Part shown: one piece after another, positions 46,593 to 58,274 of the stretch
Position numbering within the stretch: the first letter of the stretch is position 1
Layout: each line of letters starts with the position of its first letter
Assembly: GCF_024763615.1 (NCBI RefSeq)
Contig: NC_077224.1
Location: 53,020,712-53,084,711, forward strand
Direction of reading: 5' to 3'
Origin: Phlebotomus papatasi
Taxonomy: Eukaryota; Arthropoda; Insecta; Diptera; Psychodidae
Length of the DNA: 64,000 nucleotides
The notes under the pieces: model-generated
The model's input: the letters and a program-made list of their open reading frames with translations, nothing else
Told to the model about the DNA's origin: nothing
Databases searched by the model: none
Program-made: the position numbers and the translations under genes

Positions 46593-46979
46593 TTAAAAAC
46601 AACCCCTGAAGGGTATGCAAAATTTTCTCGATGCGTAATGCCATTTTGCGCGTTTTTTTTGGTCCCGAAAATGTGCATAATACCGGGATTGAGTGTACGC
46701 GTTTTTATCCGTTCTCATTTCATTACGGATACTCTGTGAAAACTTTTCGTTATACCTAACCAATATTCGTCCACCCGGATGACGCCGTACCAGAGCCAGC
46801 ATCCAATTCTTCTTATGAATCCTCTCAGACAGGGCACGTGTGATCCGGGGCTTAATAGGGCAGCGACGCCTGCCATTGAAAGCTTCACTTCGAGTGGCAG
46901 AATTAATATAAAATGTAAATGTAAATCCAAAGACGAAGGTATACGAAAAAGGTACGGAACTGGTTTCGAATTTAAACAT
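46593..46979 (-). CDS. Hypothetical 128-codon frame, unassigned
   Basis: Opens with ATG 46979 and reads a basic protein (RRRCPIKPRITRALSERIHK, ALVRRHPGGRILVRY) in a block that is GC-richer than its flanks. No domain recognised and no splice or polyadenylation context evident. A second - frame and a + frame also stay open here, which is a sign of composition rather than coding. It may be a relic of a transposon protein. Confidence 0.2.
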   Translation of the reverse strand: MFKFETSSVPFSYTFVFGFTFTFYINSATRSEAFNGRRRCPIKPRITRALSERIHKKNWMLALVRRHPGGRILVRYNEKFSQSIRNEMRTDKNAYTQSRYYAHFRDQKKRAKWHYASRKFCIPFRGCF

Positions 46980-47031
46980 TTGAAAAGAGTTGAATCAGTA
47001 TCGATTCAAGTTTTTTTTTGGGTGTAAGCTA

Positions 47032-47285
47032 CACTGAGAGAAAAATGGAGGTGCGATTAACATTTTTTCCTCATAACTTTAACACCTTTTAGGTTTAAAA
47101 ATATATTAACATTCTTTAATGTTAATTTTACATCTTTTTAAAGGCAAAATTAATATGAAAAAGGGCAACTTTAACCCCTAATACACCTAAAAATCATAAT
47201 ATTTACACCAATTTTGGATCAATACTGCAGGGTAAAATAAACATTTCCGGAATGTTATTTTGACTTTTTCCGATTTCTCTCAGTG
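47032..47285. mobile_element. TA-flanked MITE, family F copy 1 (CACTGAGAGAAA ends)
   Basis: CACTGAGAGAAA at the left and TTTCTCTCAGTG at the right, flanked by TA (47030-47031 and 47286-47287); 254 bp with GTTAATTTTACATC-type internal repeats. A second copy is at 52356-52603. Tc1/mariner-type by its TA duplication. Confidence 0.87.
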
Positions 47286-47287
47286 TA

Positions 47288-48779
47288 GATAAAGTTGAAA
47301 TCTCAAGTACAAACATTACACAAAGTTAGTGTTCTCTGTTTGAAATCTAACCATTGCCATCATGTGACAAACACCCTATTGATTTCCGATAACGATCGCG
47401 AAAAGCGAAATGATGAATCCAATGAGAATGTGTTACAAATAAATTTGCTGTAAAATCTTCTCTAGAAATTCTGGTGAAGAAGTTAATTCTATCTGTCAGG
47501 GACATAAAAGTTTTATAGAAGAATAACAGCTCTTTAAGCATTCCTTTCATCGTGATTGCAATGATGCAATAAATGATAAAATTCGTAGAGAATAAGAAGC
47601 AATTTTACAAATTGGGGTATTTTCACATCAAACACTTTAGTAATTTGCTATTGGGGGTGGTAAAAAGAAAAAGTAGAAATATTTTTCTTTCGCTATGAAA
47701 CAATAGAACCACTTTTTTCTTCTCACTTTTTTTCCAACTCATTCGCAATGTCTTCTTTCGCAGCTTGTTTCTTTGGAATTTTCTTCAGTGGAATTTATAG
47801 GGTGAAAATTGGTTGAACGTGCTTTTTAAGTGATTTGTCTTCATCTCGAACCATGGCCCAGTTACAAGCTCGCCAAACGATGTAAAGTGTTGTTAGACAA
47901 TACCATGATGGGAGAGCGATTGCGATGGTCATAAAAGTCCAGTTGGTGAAAAATCTCTCTTCGTTGAAGAATGTTTATTGCAATGAATGATGACCATCCG
48001 TGGGGCTATAAAAATCATGATTTCCAAGCTTCACAACTTCCTCACTTGCTGTATGGTAATCTGTGTCACAATGTCTGACACTAATGTTGATTGAGAGGAA
48101 GACCTTTCGCAATCTAAAATGTTCTTCAAGTGAAAATTTTTCAAAAGAAAATTTCTTCACAAACTTTCATCCTCAGTGGACAACCCAATATTTACAAAAG
48201 GCTTCAAATCACCAATAAAAGTTTGCTCAAAGTGGAAATTTAACGGAGAAATTGCTGAGTTTGCAGAAAACCCACACAGTAGTATATCTTTTTTTCTTGG
48301 CCATAACGATGCCAAAATCCTCTAATTTATTCTAAATTTTTTTTTGGGATAACTTAGAAAAAATTGCTACTTCAAGAAAAAAGAGCTTTTTGTGAAGCTG
48401 AATCCATTTTCTTTCCCATAGAATATCCTTTCCAGCGTCTTTGGCAAATTACAGAAGAATGAAATTGCAAAACTGAAATTGCACCCTCTCTATAAGTGAC
48501 TATATAATATTATTCTAAGATTACAGATAGTTAGTAAGAGGCAAAGTGAAACCACTCCCATAAATTCTCTTCACTGAAAGACTTATAAAAACACAATTTC
48601 TGCAATAGAATATGAACAGTATTAAAGCTAAGAGCAATACTCAAAATACATTTCCAGCTTAATCAGATTAATATGAAAATTGTTTATCTGAAAATATCAA
48701 TAAAATTTATATTACAAAAAAAAATCATTTTGAACTAAACAGAATAAAGATTATGTAATATTTTATAGCCCTTTTGTAA
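47288..48779. other. Intergenic or intronic, no supported gene
   Basis: Short chance frames only; no repeats recognised. Confidence 0.4.
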
Positions 48780-49070
48780 CAATGATCAAATGTTCAAAGG
48801 GGCAAAATGAGGGGCATATTAATGGTCACAGGGTCGACTTATGTGGGGGGTTCTCCGAAGGCCCCAAGTCTTTATCTTTAACCATTTGGCCTCTTGGTGT
48901 AGTACCCGAGCGCACAAACGCACAGTACAAGCAGCCTGACGTCAAAAAACTCGAAACTTCAGTTTTTCAAAATTCTCAAAATACGACCCCTTAGGGGGTA
49001 TGGACCAGAAATATAACTCAAACTCGAGGGATTATATATCCCGCTCTCTCTGTAGAGTTCAAGCAGTACC
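48780..49070 (+). repeat. Repeat A, 3' part
   Basis: GGGTCGACTTATGTGGGGGG, CTCCGAAGGCCCCAAGTCTT, ACCATTTGGCCTCTTGGTGT, GACGTCAAAAAACTCGAAAC and CTCTCTCTGTAGAGTTCAAG follow in the same order as at 54.30-54.56 kb. Confidence 0.7.
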
Positions 49071-49204
49071 AGAAACCTAAAGCTTTTTTGCCCGATTATG
49101 AGTAGGATGTAGGATCCCTCTTCGCGGGGAATAGCAGAAGAAGTAGTAAATTCGTTACTTCTCGATATTCGATATTCGCCGTGTAAAGACCGTTATATTT
49201 CTCC

Positions 49205-49840
49205 TGAAGATAGCGCGGGTGTTGGACTTGAGATTTAGACCAGTTCCCGATTGATTCTTAATCCTTAGTAACAAGCAATTTTAGTGATTTTTTATTGTAT
49301 TGATCATCTGCCTTTACTAATCCTAAATAAAAATTATAGGGGAGACTGGGACAGAATCAGCCACGTATAGTATTAGATAGTGGTATCTTATACTTTGCCT
49401 TTGAAGGAATATTGAGGAAACCACTCTTTATTCTAAATATATACATCCCGTACTATTCATTGAGATATTTATTAGCCTCATACAAACATTTTTTGTGCAA
49501 ACTATACGCAATCAAAAATTTCATTTGGTGGCTAATTCTACCCCGGTCTCCCCTACCAATGTAGCCGCACTTTTTGTCCTGAAAGATTCCTTGGAAACCA
49601 AGGCTTATCGCGGCCAATTGTCCGGCAGTGACCCAGCTCTGTGCCCCATCCGAGCTCTTCCAGGCCATGTTACCGGTTGACTGACAGTGTCTCTTGTTAG
49701 CCAAGGAATAAACCAGCCAGGCTCTATTTCGCTATTAGGTGAAAAATTTCGACCTTCTTTCGAAAGAATATTACCTGAAAGTAAATTAGAGAATTTAAGC
49801 CATATGGCTTAACCTAGGTCTGAACCCCGTATGAAAGTCG
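49205..49840. repeat. Family I repeat broken by a later insertion
   Basis: 49208-49330 carries the GGACTTGAGATTTAGACCAG/TTCCCGA..TTCTTAAT end; 49785-49840 carries the TTAAGCCATATGGCTTAACC/AGGTCTGAACCCCGTATG end. Between them lie the TA-flanked MITE 49339-49553 and about 200 bp of GC-richer unassigned sequence (49556-49740). Confidence 0.5.
49339..49553. mobile_element. TA-flanked MITE, family H copy 2
   Basis: GGGGAGACTGGGACAGAATC and inward-read right end GGGGAGACCGGGGTAGAATT, extended in both by AGCCAC; TA at 49337-49338 and 49554-49555. Same ends as the 958-bp element at 30972. Confidence 0.85.
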
Positions 49841-50390
49841 CCTCGTGTGTACCCTCTAAGCTAGTCTTTCTGTCATCTTTGTCGTTATTTCGTCGTTGCC
49901 CTTCTTATAGCGCAGTATAATTGAATGGAAACCCAATACTGGCTGATGGAGAGCTCTATTGTCAGAAGACCTTATTGTAGATGAGGTCACTCGTAGCCTA
50001 AGATGTCCTGCTTAGCTCTATACTTGAATTTTCTCTGGTCTCATTTTGAATAGCCTAATCATCAAAAATGCGGCGCGCTACCTGGATGACAGGGAACCAG
50101 TACCTGTCAACAGAAGGTGAGGCCACTCACATAAAATCAAATGCCGCCATAGAATATGTTTCACTCAGGAGAAGAATTCTAATTCATAAGCCCAAGATTG
50201 AGCCAATAAGTCCTTAAGTTTCAAGTAAAGTCTACATCGTTGGTCTCAGTCAGTGGATTAATGGATAGAGTAGTTAGCGTCTCTATGACTTTATTATGAC
50301 TAATGCCAATACGTTAATAAAGAATGGAAAAACTAGAATAAAAGATTTTTGAACAAATTGGCCTTTCGGTAAACATCGTAAATGGTTGAT
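49841..50390. other. Unassigned block, no gene supported
   Basis: Moderately GC-richer than the average, frames broken on both strands. Confidence 0.3.
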
Positions 50391-50393
50391 TAA

Positions 50394-50789
50394 GGACAGA
50401 ATAACATTGACAGTAAAATGCTCATCGTATTTCGTTTATTTACGCATTTTCATTGCAAATTTTTACGCAAGTTCTCAATTACCGTATTATCTTATCTCAT
50501 ACTCGGTAGCACTAGGTGAAAATGGTATAAGAAAATTGAATAAATAAAATGAAAATGTGATACGGTAGGCAAAAAATTCTAGGATTTTTTTGTTACAGTT
50601 TTTGGTACAGTTGTTTAGCTCACCGTTTATCGCATTTTCGTTTTATATCTTCAGTTTTCTTATATTATTTTCACCTAGTGCCACCGAGTATAAGATAAGG
50701 TAATACGGTAATTGAGAATTTGCGTAAGAATTACAATGAAAATGCGTAAATTATGCTTAAAGCATTGTACTGTCAATGTGATTCTGTCC
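50394..50789. mobile_element. Near-palindromic fold-back element with TAA duplication (family J)
   Basis: Left GGACAGAATAACATTGACAG and inward-read right GGACAGAATCACATTGACAG; the arms continue for about 180 bp each (TTACGCATTTTCATTG, CTCAATTACCGTATTA, CTATCGG-type CTCGGTaGCACTAGGTGAAA in both). TAA at 50391-50393 and 50790-50792. 396 bp, non-coding. Confidence 0.85.
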
Positions 50790-50792
50790 TAA

Positions 50793-52355
50793 ATCTTATG
50801 AATAAAATTCCGACGTTCATCGGAAGGACAATTTATTATAAGACCTGTATTTAAGATCTACCGTCGGGTATCCTTTTCTACGAAACAACTGAGCTAAATT
50901 CATGTCAGGTTTACCATGATCTAAAGTGATAGGTACTCTATGTCCATGTGTACCCTGGCGCTCTGTAAGGTTGATATAGAGGAAGTTTATTTCCTTAAGA
51001 ATGGACATATTTAGAACGTAGAATGAGGAGTACACACGGGGCCCCAATACAGAGCCTAGATTCAGGGGTTCCAGAAAAGGAATAAACCGACCCATATACA
51101 AATCTTGATCTTGAATCTTAAAACCTACAAGTTTTTTGGGTACACTTGGTATCAGAAGTTTAACAGTAATTAAAAAAAGCTTTCAACTAATCCAATTGGT
51201 TAGTTGAAATTTAAATTCAACATTCTATCAATTTGATAGAAAATTGTGAGGACCACAGAAAATTAATCAGTGCTTCTTACAGAGAATGAGGAACATAATC
51301 CTCTGTGCAAAACCATCACTAATCCTCCCTTGTTCCTACAACCAACATTAGATTTCATCCCATGAGAGAAAGCTCTCTAGCTATGGTCTATTTAGGCACG
51401 AAATGGTGTGGTGATGATATATTAATATTTAGAGAGCGGATCTTTAATAGCATCTATGGAATTTCATTGTGTACGCAAGAAAAGATGAGGGGTCTCGTCA
51501 GTCTAGACGTGGCAACGCAACAATGTGGGCAGTGATTGAAATTCTTCATGCATTGAATTAAGGCAGGGGTATTGGCATTGCGGAAATTTCCACAAAATGT
51601 AAATGTTCGCAATTTTGGAGCACACAAACTATATAACAACTGGTAGATCTTGGCCACATCCATCGGTGGTGAAAAGTGGTTTCACATGGCATGAATGCAG
51701 CATATGAAACCGCACAATGTGATTCTAGCATTTACCAAAAATCACCCGGGAAGGTAGAGTGTAAATGTCCGACCATCTGTTGGTCAGATGTTGAATGATA
51801 TTTTTGGTAGCAGAAATGTACTACCAAAGTTTTTTTCAGACTTTGAATTTCCAGTAGTTTGAATTGGGTCAAACCTTCGCAGGCGAAAGTTATTGATTAG
51901 AACATTTGAGGTTTCATACAGAAGAGCTTAATCTAAATGACTTTTGAGACTATTTCTAAAGTTTAAAATTACAAACTTTAAAATTGATATCACTGAAAAC
52001 TTTCTGCAAACTGACAGACATTTCTGTATCATCTCTCATTTCTTAAGTAGTCTTAAAAAATTTAAAGAGTTTGATAAACTTCTTGACACAGTAGTTAAAC
52101 ATAGTTGAAAGTCGCGCAACGATAAGCCCAGTAGATGTATATTTACCCCACAATTACACCCAATAAAATATTTTGATTTTTTTCTACAAAGAAAATTTAA
52201 CTATTTTTCGATTGATTGGGCTCAATTCGAAATTGCTTATTCTCAAATACAATTCAAAATATCTTTGAATCTAGGCAAAAATTATCTTAAATTTTTATGT
52301 TCTTTGTGGTGATCGTAAATCAAATTCCATACTGTACCAGTTTCATTAATAACAA
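50793..52355. other. Intergenic or intronic; one unassigned - strand frame
   Basis: A 94-codon - strand frame at 51101-50817 (ERQGTHGHRVPITLDHGKPD in its middle) looks better than chance in composition but has no recognised domain, partner exon or regulatory signal. The rest has nothing supportable. Confidence 0.3.
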
Positions 52356-52603
52356 CAATGAGAAAAAAGAGGGTGAGATTAACCTTTTTTCCTCGTAACT
52401 TTAACACTTTTTAGGTGTGAAAATATATCAACATTTTTTAATGTTAATTTTACACCTTTTTAAGTGTAAAATTAACACGAAAAAGGGTAACTTTAATCCC
52501 TAATATACCTAAAAAGCATAATATTTACACCGATTTCGGATAATGCAGGGTAAAATTAACATTTCCGGAATGTTATTTTAACTTTTTTGGATTTCTCTCA
52601 CTC
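52356..52603. mobile_element. MITE, family F copy 2
   Basis: Full-length relative of 47032-47285 (GTTAATTTTACACCTTTTTA, AAATTAACATTTCCGGAATG) with decayed ends (CAATGAGAAAAAA left, TTTCTCTCACTC right). Confidence 0.8.
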
Positions 52604-53203
52604 AATGAAGGAAAAATAAGATTCTCTGCAACCATTAAATATTGTAAAATCAATATCAGAAATACTGTAGTCATGGATGTGGGGGAAAGTGGGGTGCCTT
52701 TGAATTGGGGCACCTTTGAAATTGAGCTGTTTCTCCCAATTTAAATAGTACTTGACCTTATCATGATGTAATTTAGCTTCACGAACGTATTGTGAACATC
52801 ATGAAGAAACTCAATTCCATTTAAAAACGAGGAAAAAATAGTCCAATTTTAAAGCTGCTTCCATTTAAAATGTATCCTACTTCTCCTTACTCATAAAATA
52901 GTACGACTCTTATAAGGAACAGTGCCTGAATTCTTTATAAGCGGTCAGGACCACAATTGCTAAATACATATTTCTTTTCTATTAGAATTATCTACCAAAT
53001 AGTATTCTTTTATACTCCTATAATTTTTTTTACGTAATCAACGTGTGAATTGTTACCAGAAAAGCTTACACCGGTATAGCCGGTACAGCCTTACACACGT
53101 ATAAATATTTTTTATCGCGATCTTGATGAAACTTAGTATAGGTTTAACAGTTTTTGTCTGAGTCTAAATTTAGTTTTCGGATTTTATAGTGTGTTCCAAA
53201 AAA
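52604..53203. other. Intergenic; one possible MITE end
   Basis: GGGGGAAAGTGGGGTGCCTT at 52681 resembles the G-rich ends of the TA-flanked families, but I could not find its partner end. Otherwise nothing. Confidence 0.3.
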
Positions 53204-53205
53204 TA

Positions 53206-53422
53206 GGAGAAAGCGCGCTACCTTCGAACGATTTATTCTTCGAACAATGCATTTTTTTAAATGTGTTTTAAATGCATTTTGCACATTATAATATTATATT
53301 TAAATAGGTAATCTAAGACCTCAAATTTTCAGAAAAGATCTATTAATGAAATCCATAAGGAACATAGAGAAAAAATTGAGTTGTCCGGAGCTTGATTCGT
53401 CTGAATTTAGCGTGCTTTCCCC
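53206..53422. mobile_element. MITE, family B copy 2
   Basis: GGAGAAAGCGCGCTACCTTC at the left, TTTAGCGTGCTTTCCCC at the right, TA at 53204-53205 (right side mutated to TC). 217 bp; compare 6791-7005. Confidence 0.78.
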
Positions 53423-53610
53423 TCTGGTCGAATTTGAAAATAAATCATAAATTATTTTATTTATTTCAAAATTGTGAAGTTTTCTTGGAGAATGAAGAAT
53501 TTAGACATTATGAATTTGAAATCACTTCAAAGAAATGATTTCGGGCAGATTTCTTTTACTAACTAGAATATTTACTTACTGATAAATGTGATTCCTGTAA
53601 ATGATTTTAG

Positions 53611-53857
53611 AAAAAGATTTACGTTACTTTTAAAAACTTAGAGAGATAAACTCCTTCCGATTGCGTCAGTGGTGTTTTTCTTTTCAGGGACATTGAAAAA
53701 AAATCCTGTGTGTTTTTCGTGTTCCTGAAAAGAGAAACACCACTGACGCAACCGGAAGGAGGTTATCTCCCTGAGATTTTAAAATTCTACATAACGTCAG
53801 TTACCACTCGAATGTTCTACGTTTTCCGGAAAAAAGATTTACGTAACTTTTCAAACA
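53611..53857. repeat. Direct repeats around a strong 135-nt hairpin
   Basis: The hairpin 53642-53776 has arms of about 57 nt (CTCCTTCCGATTGCGTCAGT and GGTGTTTTTCTTTTCAGG pair with CCTGAAAAGAGAAACACC and ACTGACGCAACCGGAAGGAG) with a short loop around 53700. It lies between two direct copies of AAAAAGATTTACGTTACTTT (53611 and about 53832). It may be a small fold-back transposon or an RNA hairpin locus. Confidence 0.55.
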
Positions 53858-53894
53858 AAAAGGGGTTGGAAAGCGTCCCAAGCTTTTCGAAGAA

Positions 53895-54565
53895 CTTGAG
53901 CTCGTTACTTATTTAGATGCTACACCTCAAATATACTTTTACGTCATTTACCGTTTACCCGCTTCTCAACCGATTTGAATCGATTGATAAATCACTCGAA
54001 AGATTGCACAAAACAGTTGATTTTTGGGTTTAAATTAGTCACCGGTTATGAACCGATTCATTAAAACTGATTGGAATCAGTTCAGAATTGTCAAAAATTC
54101 CAAGACCTTTGCGACGAGCCGAAATATGCTGAAAAATACACTCCCTAGAACTTTTTTGACCTTTGATCTCTAAAAATCGGTATTGGAAATGATTCAACGG
54201 TATTTTGAATTTCCGAGATGTTCCAGCAATCCCAAAGAAAACATGATTTTGGTGGAGTAAGGGAGGAGTGAGGGCAAAATGAGAGGTACGTTAGTGGTCA
54301 TAGTGTCGACTTATAGAGGGGTCCTCCGAAGGTCCCAAGTTTATACCTTTAACCATTTGGCCTCTAGGTGTGGCAACGGCCGGACACACGGACGCACTGA
54401 TCCACAGACAGATTAGCGAGACGTTAAAAAAACTCGAAACATGAGATTTCCAAAATTCTACCAAAATTCGATCCCTCGGGGAATAAGGAGATCGAATATA
54501 TATAAACTCAAAATCAAGGGTTTGTATATACTGTTCTCTCTGTAGAGTTGCAGCAGTAAAAACAT
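53895..54565 (+). repeat. Long copy of compound repeat A
   Basis: Starts GAGCTCGTTACTTATTTAGA and TGCTACACCTCAAATATAC, then CAACCGATTTGAATCGATTG, AAATACACTCCCTAGAACTT, GAGGGCAAAATGAGAGGTAC, ACCATTTGGCCTCTAGGTGT, GACGTTAAAAAAACTCGAAA and ends CTCTCTGTAGAGTTGCAGCAGTAAAA. Collinear with 23908-24925. Confidence 0.7.
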
Positions 54566-54769
54566 GGCAAAATTTATCTTTTACCATTTGTTTTTCGGTA
54601 CATATCGGATTACTAGGGATTAAATTGGTTCATTAATCAAAAAGCAATCTAAAATAGAAAATTGATAAAAGAATGCGGATTTTAGAGAATGATTTGAGAT
54701 TAGTTATTAGCATACGGACAAAACAAAGAGTAAAATCGTAAATTTCGGGAACTTTACCGATTTCAGGAA

Positions 54770-55035
54770 CTTTTCGAAAATCCAAATTTAACCAAATCGG
54801 TTAAAAAATAAATCATATAAGGCGGTTGTAGATTGTAGATAGTTGAGGCTTTCCAACTGGCGGACTTAGATCAGACGGATGACGGAATTATGGAAAATGG
54901 GGGACACAAAGGGCTCTTTTGAGCCTAGTTGTCCAACGCCAGTCAGAAAGCCTAAGGTGGTTAAAATTGACCTAAAAAATTCAAGACAGCGGTTTTTTTA
55001 AGCCAAAGGATTGTCTAGACGAAATGTTCAACAGG
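54770..55035 (+). repeat. Repeat A fragment
   Basis: TTCGAAAATCCAAATTTAACCAAATCGGTT matches 2770-2800 in landmark order, and GACGAAATGTTCAACAGGAC matches 2878. About 130 bp between them is not shared. Confidence 0.45.
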
Positions 55036-55805
55036 ACAAAATAATAAAATAAACATAACAGTAATAAGATTTGCTACAGTAGGTAATTTCTTAAGAAAAT
55101 CCGAAGTATTTTAGAATTAATTTGGTATTTCAAAATTTAAGTATAATTTCCTATTTTAGTTGATTGTTCTTAGCAAATTAATCTTATTGAATTTTTCTGA
55201 TTCTTCATCTTCTCTATGATTGTAAGAATTATGTTCTGTATGAGTAAGTTTAGTATTTCCATTATTTCCTTTTTTAATTCTTGTCAATCGATAGACAATT
55301 CAAATGAAGATGACCCAGTTTCCATTGTAATTTTTCCTTTGTCAGTGTTTTATGACAGAATTGCAAATTGTAGATGAAGCATCTGAAAATGCCTGAATAC
55401 TAAATAAGGTCCCTTTTCACTCCTCAGCGAATGATTTTGCATTTGGAGAAATGAGGAACTTGGCAAGTTTTTCCTTTTCTCCCTTTTTTTTCATTTTGTG
55501 ATGATGTATGAGATGAAATTTGATTTGACAAATCATGCTGCATTGTGTAGGAGCACCGCACGGTACTTGGAAAATATTTTTATATTTTTTTTCTGCCATG
55601 TAGGGCCTTAATAAATAATTACATCTCCAGCAAGAGTTCATGTCTTGTGGCGCTCTGACTGGGAAAAAAATTGGACACCATTTCACCTTGGAGAGTGCCT
55701 GGTGTAAACAGTGGCAAAAACCTTCGGGACTAATGGGGAGATAAAAAAAATATGTAAAAATATGATAAATTTATGCAAAATCAAATTATTCATCTCTGAC
55801 TGGTG
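55036..55805. other. No supported gene
   Basis: AT-rich, chance frames only. Confidence 0.35.
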
Positions 55806-56402
55806 TTATTTTTTTTTTTTTTTGAGATGTGCTCGGTTGACGGTTGGTAGTCCATTTAGTACAAGGGACCACCACCACCCATGTGACTGGGGCGACTCTA
55901 GGACTTGTAGATAGGGGGTATATAGGGTTTGTATGGCAAGGTATAAAACACACTCTTTTTCTCGACTGAATTGTTGTTTAGTGTCTCGGGTTGGGACTCC
56001 TTTTTTTCCTTTCCTACTCGATGGGCTGTAGCCTAGTGCTATGGTACGAAAACTGAAGAGTTCTCGAGTGCAGAGCATTTTTCCTCCCCCGAATACCGTA
56101 GTGGTTGAATTGTCGTGGCACATCAACAACGCCCTGTCTCGGATGCTATATATCATCTGCTTGCCACACATATTACGTAAAGGTTTCGGGGGGATGTTTG
56201 TGAGTGGAGTCAAAAATAGAAAACTGGAGTCGAAGGATGCTGCCTGAGTTGGTATGTGTAGGCTGCCAGTTTCTTCAGGCAGGTATTGATCCATGGGATT
56301 CAGCTGCTCTGCTCTCTCGTCCTTCCCGAACTCGGTCCTTGTTCGAGAAGTGGCGCAGGAAGCTGATGCGCAGCGCACACGCAACTTTCCGATAATCGTC
56401 AT
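55806..56402 (-). CDS. Hypothetical 198-codon frame, unassigned
   Basis: One of the longest non-repeat single-exon frames of the window apart from the epoxide hydrolase and the retrotransposon. It starts at ATG 56402, in a GC-richer block. The product has no recognisable domain, no signal peptide and an ordinary soluble composition; it ends in a lysine run from a 15-nt T tract on the + strand (55809-55823). A TATAAAA at 55941 on + and overlapping open + frames at 56041-56395 make the coding strand ambiguous. It could equally be a promoter/5' exon region or an old retrocopy with its poly(A) at 55.81 kb. Confidence 0.2.
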   Translation of the reverse strand: MTIIGKLRVRCASASCATSRTRTEFGKDERAEQLNPMDQYLPEETGSLHIPTQAASFDSSFLFLTPLTNIPPKPLRNMCGKQMIYSIRDRALLMCHDNSTTTVFGGGKMLCTRELFSFRTIALGYSPSSRKGKKGVPTRDTKQQFSREKECVLYLAIQTLYTPYLQVLESPQSHGWWWSLVLNGLPTVNRAHLKKKKK

Positions 56403-56429
56403 CACTTCGTGATGATTTCCCAAAGACAC

Positions 56430-57099
56430 CCCTCAAAATACACCCCTCACAAGTTGCACTTTTTATTGCTCCATTTCGTAAACCAAAATTTGAGAAGAAG
56501 CTTTGAGCAAAATACCGGGGTTTACAAAGTATTTAAAAAAACAATTCTTAAAGTTGGAGTGTCTGACTACAAAAAAGATTCAAACATTCAAACTGAAGTG
56601 GATTTTTTTAAAGGTTTATGCTATCTCTTGTATTAACTCTGGTATAGAATATTATAAAGTGACTATTTTTATATAAAAAAAAATATATTTCTGAAGTTTT
56701 AAATATATACTTAAAAAGGGTCCCTATATAGACTTCTATTAGCATGAAACACATTCATAAAATACATAAGAATTATGCTTTATGCAAATCAAAAAAAAAT
56801 TTTTTTGAATAAGAATTAATTTTCTTCTCAATCAAAAATTCTATATCGGCATGTTTTTCGAACATAGGTGTCTATGCACGAAATATTTACTTTCGCTACG
56901 TCTAAAATATAGTCGAAAATGAAAAAAAAACTAGTAGTCGTTTTCGAAATAAACCAAAGAATATGGTTTTAGAGGGGTCAGGAGGGGTATCAGGGAAACC
57001 CGAAATAGACTGTCCTAGACAATATTGATTTGTCGGGAGGCAAATCAATATTGCCTCCCAATAAGGCCAATCAATAAGGCCTGGCAAATTGGCCTTTTA
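56430..57099. other. No supported gene; small repeat A remnant
   Basis: 56960-57000 (ATGGTTTTAGAGGGGTCAGG) resembles the GGTTTTGGAGGGGTTAAAGG landmark of repeat A. The rest is AT-rich. Confidence 0.35.
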
Positions 57100-57352
57100 T
57101 ATAAAGCTATTTGAAGCTAATTCCTAAATTGATCTCGAACTCAGCTCACAGTGCTCCAAGGAAAAAAAATATTTAAACAAAAATTTGGTATATTTATCCC
57201 TCCATACGGAAAGGTATCTTATAATACGGAAAAACTTCTCACTTTTTTAATATTTAGCATAACGATCACGAGTGCAGAAAAATTCCCATATGAATTTGTA
57301 TGTGAAAGTAAGAAATTGGCTTCAACTTTGAAGGCCACTCGCCGGGGACTAG
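57100..57352. mobile_element. MITE, family P copy 2 (reverse)
   Basis: GAAGCTAATTCCTAAATTGA with CTCGAACTC, and TGGCTTCAACTTTGAAGGCC with CTCGCCGGGGACTAG, are the complements of the two ends of 42619-42902. Confidence 0.65.
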
Positions 57353-57540
57353 GTGTTACCAGTTAAAAAGCAATGGATTAATAACTACTTTTTCTTTCAG
57401 TTCGAACAGTAAAATAAGTGGGCGTGAGCAAAACTCAACTTTAGAAGTAATTTTAACTTGCAATTGCAATAAAATAAATTAAATAACAAAAAGATGTGTT
57501 CAGTGAAAGTAATAAAAACATTGTTTACACAATGCTAGAA

Positions 57541-57785
57541 CTCTTTTAGATTCTAAAAATCCTAAAATGAGAATATTCGAAATATTGCCGAATATCTGAA
57601 AATTCTAATATCGCAATATACAAATTTTGAACATCTAAATGTTCGAAAATTCGAATATCAGAAAATCTGAACACCCTACAGAATATTTCAACAATAAATC
57701 GGTATCTTTGAATATCAGAATATAAGAAAAATTTGAAAATCTGAAAATTCGAAAATTCGATAAGTCGATAATGCAAAAATCCGAA
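57541..57785. repeat. Low-complexity degenerate minisatellite (GAAAATCyGAAtATC)
   Basis: Irregular short-period repeats of GAATATCTGAAAATTC-like sequence; open frames in it are artefacts. Confidence 0.6.
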
Positions 57786-58272
57786 AAATATAAAATGTTT
57801 TATTAATGATAACTTACTTAAAGAAACTGATTAAAACAAATTAATTTAGTTGTGCAAAAAGGTATAATTATTATGAGCGTTTGGAACAAACTGCAGTTCG
57901 CTTGGTACGTAATCTCAACAGTTTTTGTATTTGTGGGTAGAGAGGTGGCAATATTCGAATTTTTAGTATATTATTAATCTACTTCGGATTCAGGTGGTCA
58001 TCAGCGAAACGTAATTCACTTTAAGTATAAAACGTTTTTTTATCTTGCCCAAAACTTCCGGTTTAAATGTATTGATCGGTTTCAAGCATTATCGTATCTC
58101 AGAACAGTGACTTTTTCATGAAAGCATACCGTTTTGATGTTTTTTTATGATTAGTGTTGTCTTTAAAATTATTGTTATATCATTATATCCTATAATATTT
58201 CAATTTTCAAATGCTATAAAATTAAAAAAAGATACGTATTTTCCGGCATGGCACAAAATTTGGTTTTAAGGT
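57786..58272. other. No supported gene
   Basis: AT-rich intergenic or intronic DNA. Confidence 0.35.
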
Positions 58273-58274
58273 TA

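Noticed and set aside
49453..49704. 83-codon - strand frame and 61-codon + frame at 49.5-49.7 kb
   Set aside because: They partly overlap the TA-flanked MITE and have no recognisable domain; composition rather than coding explains the open frames.
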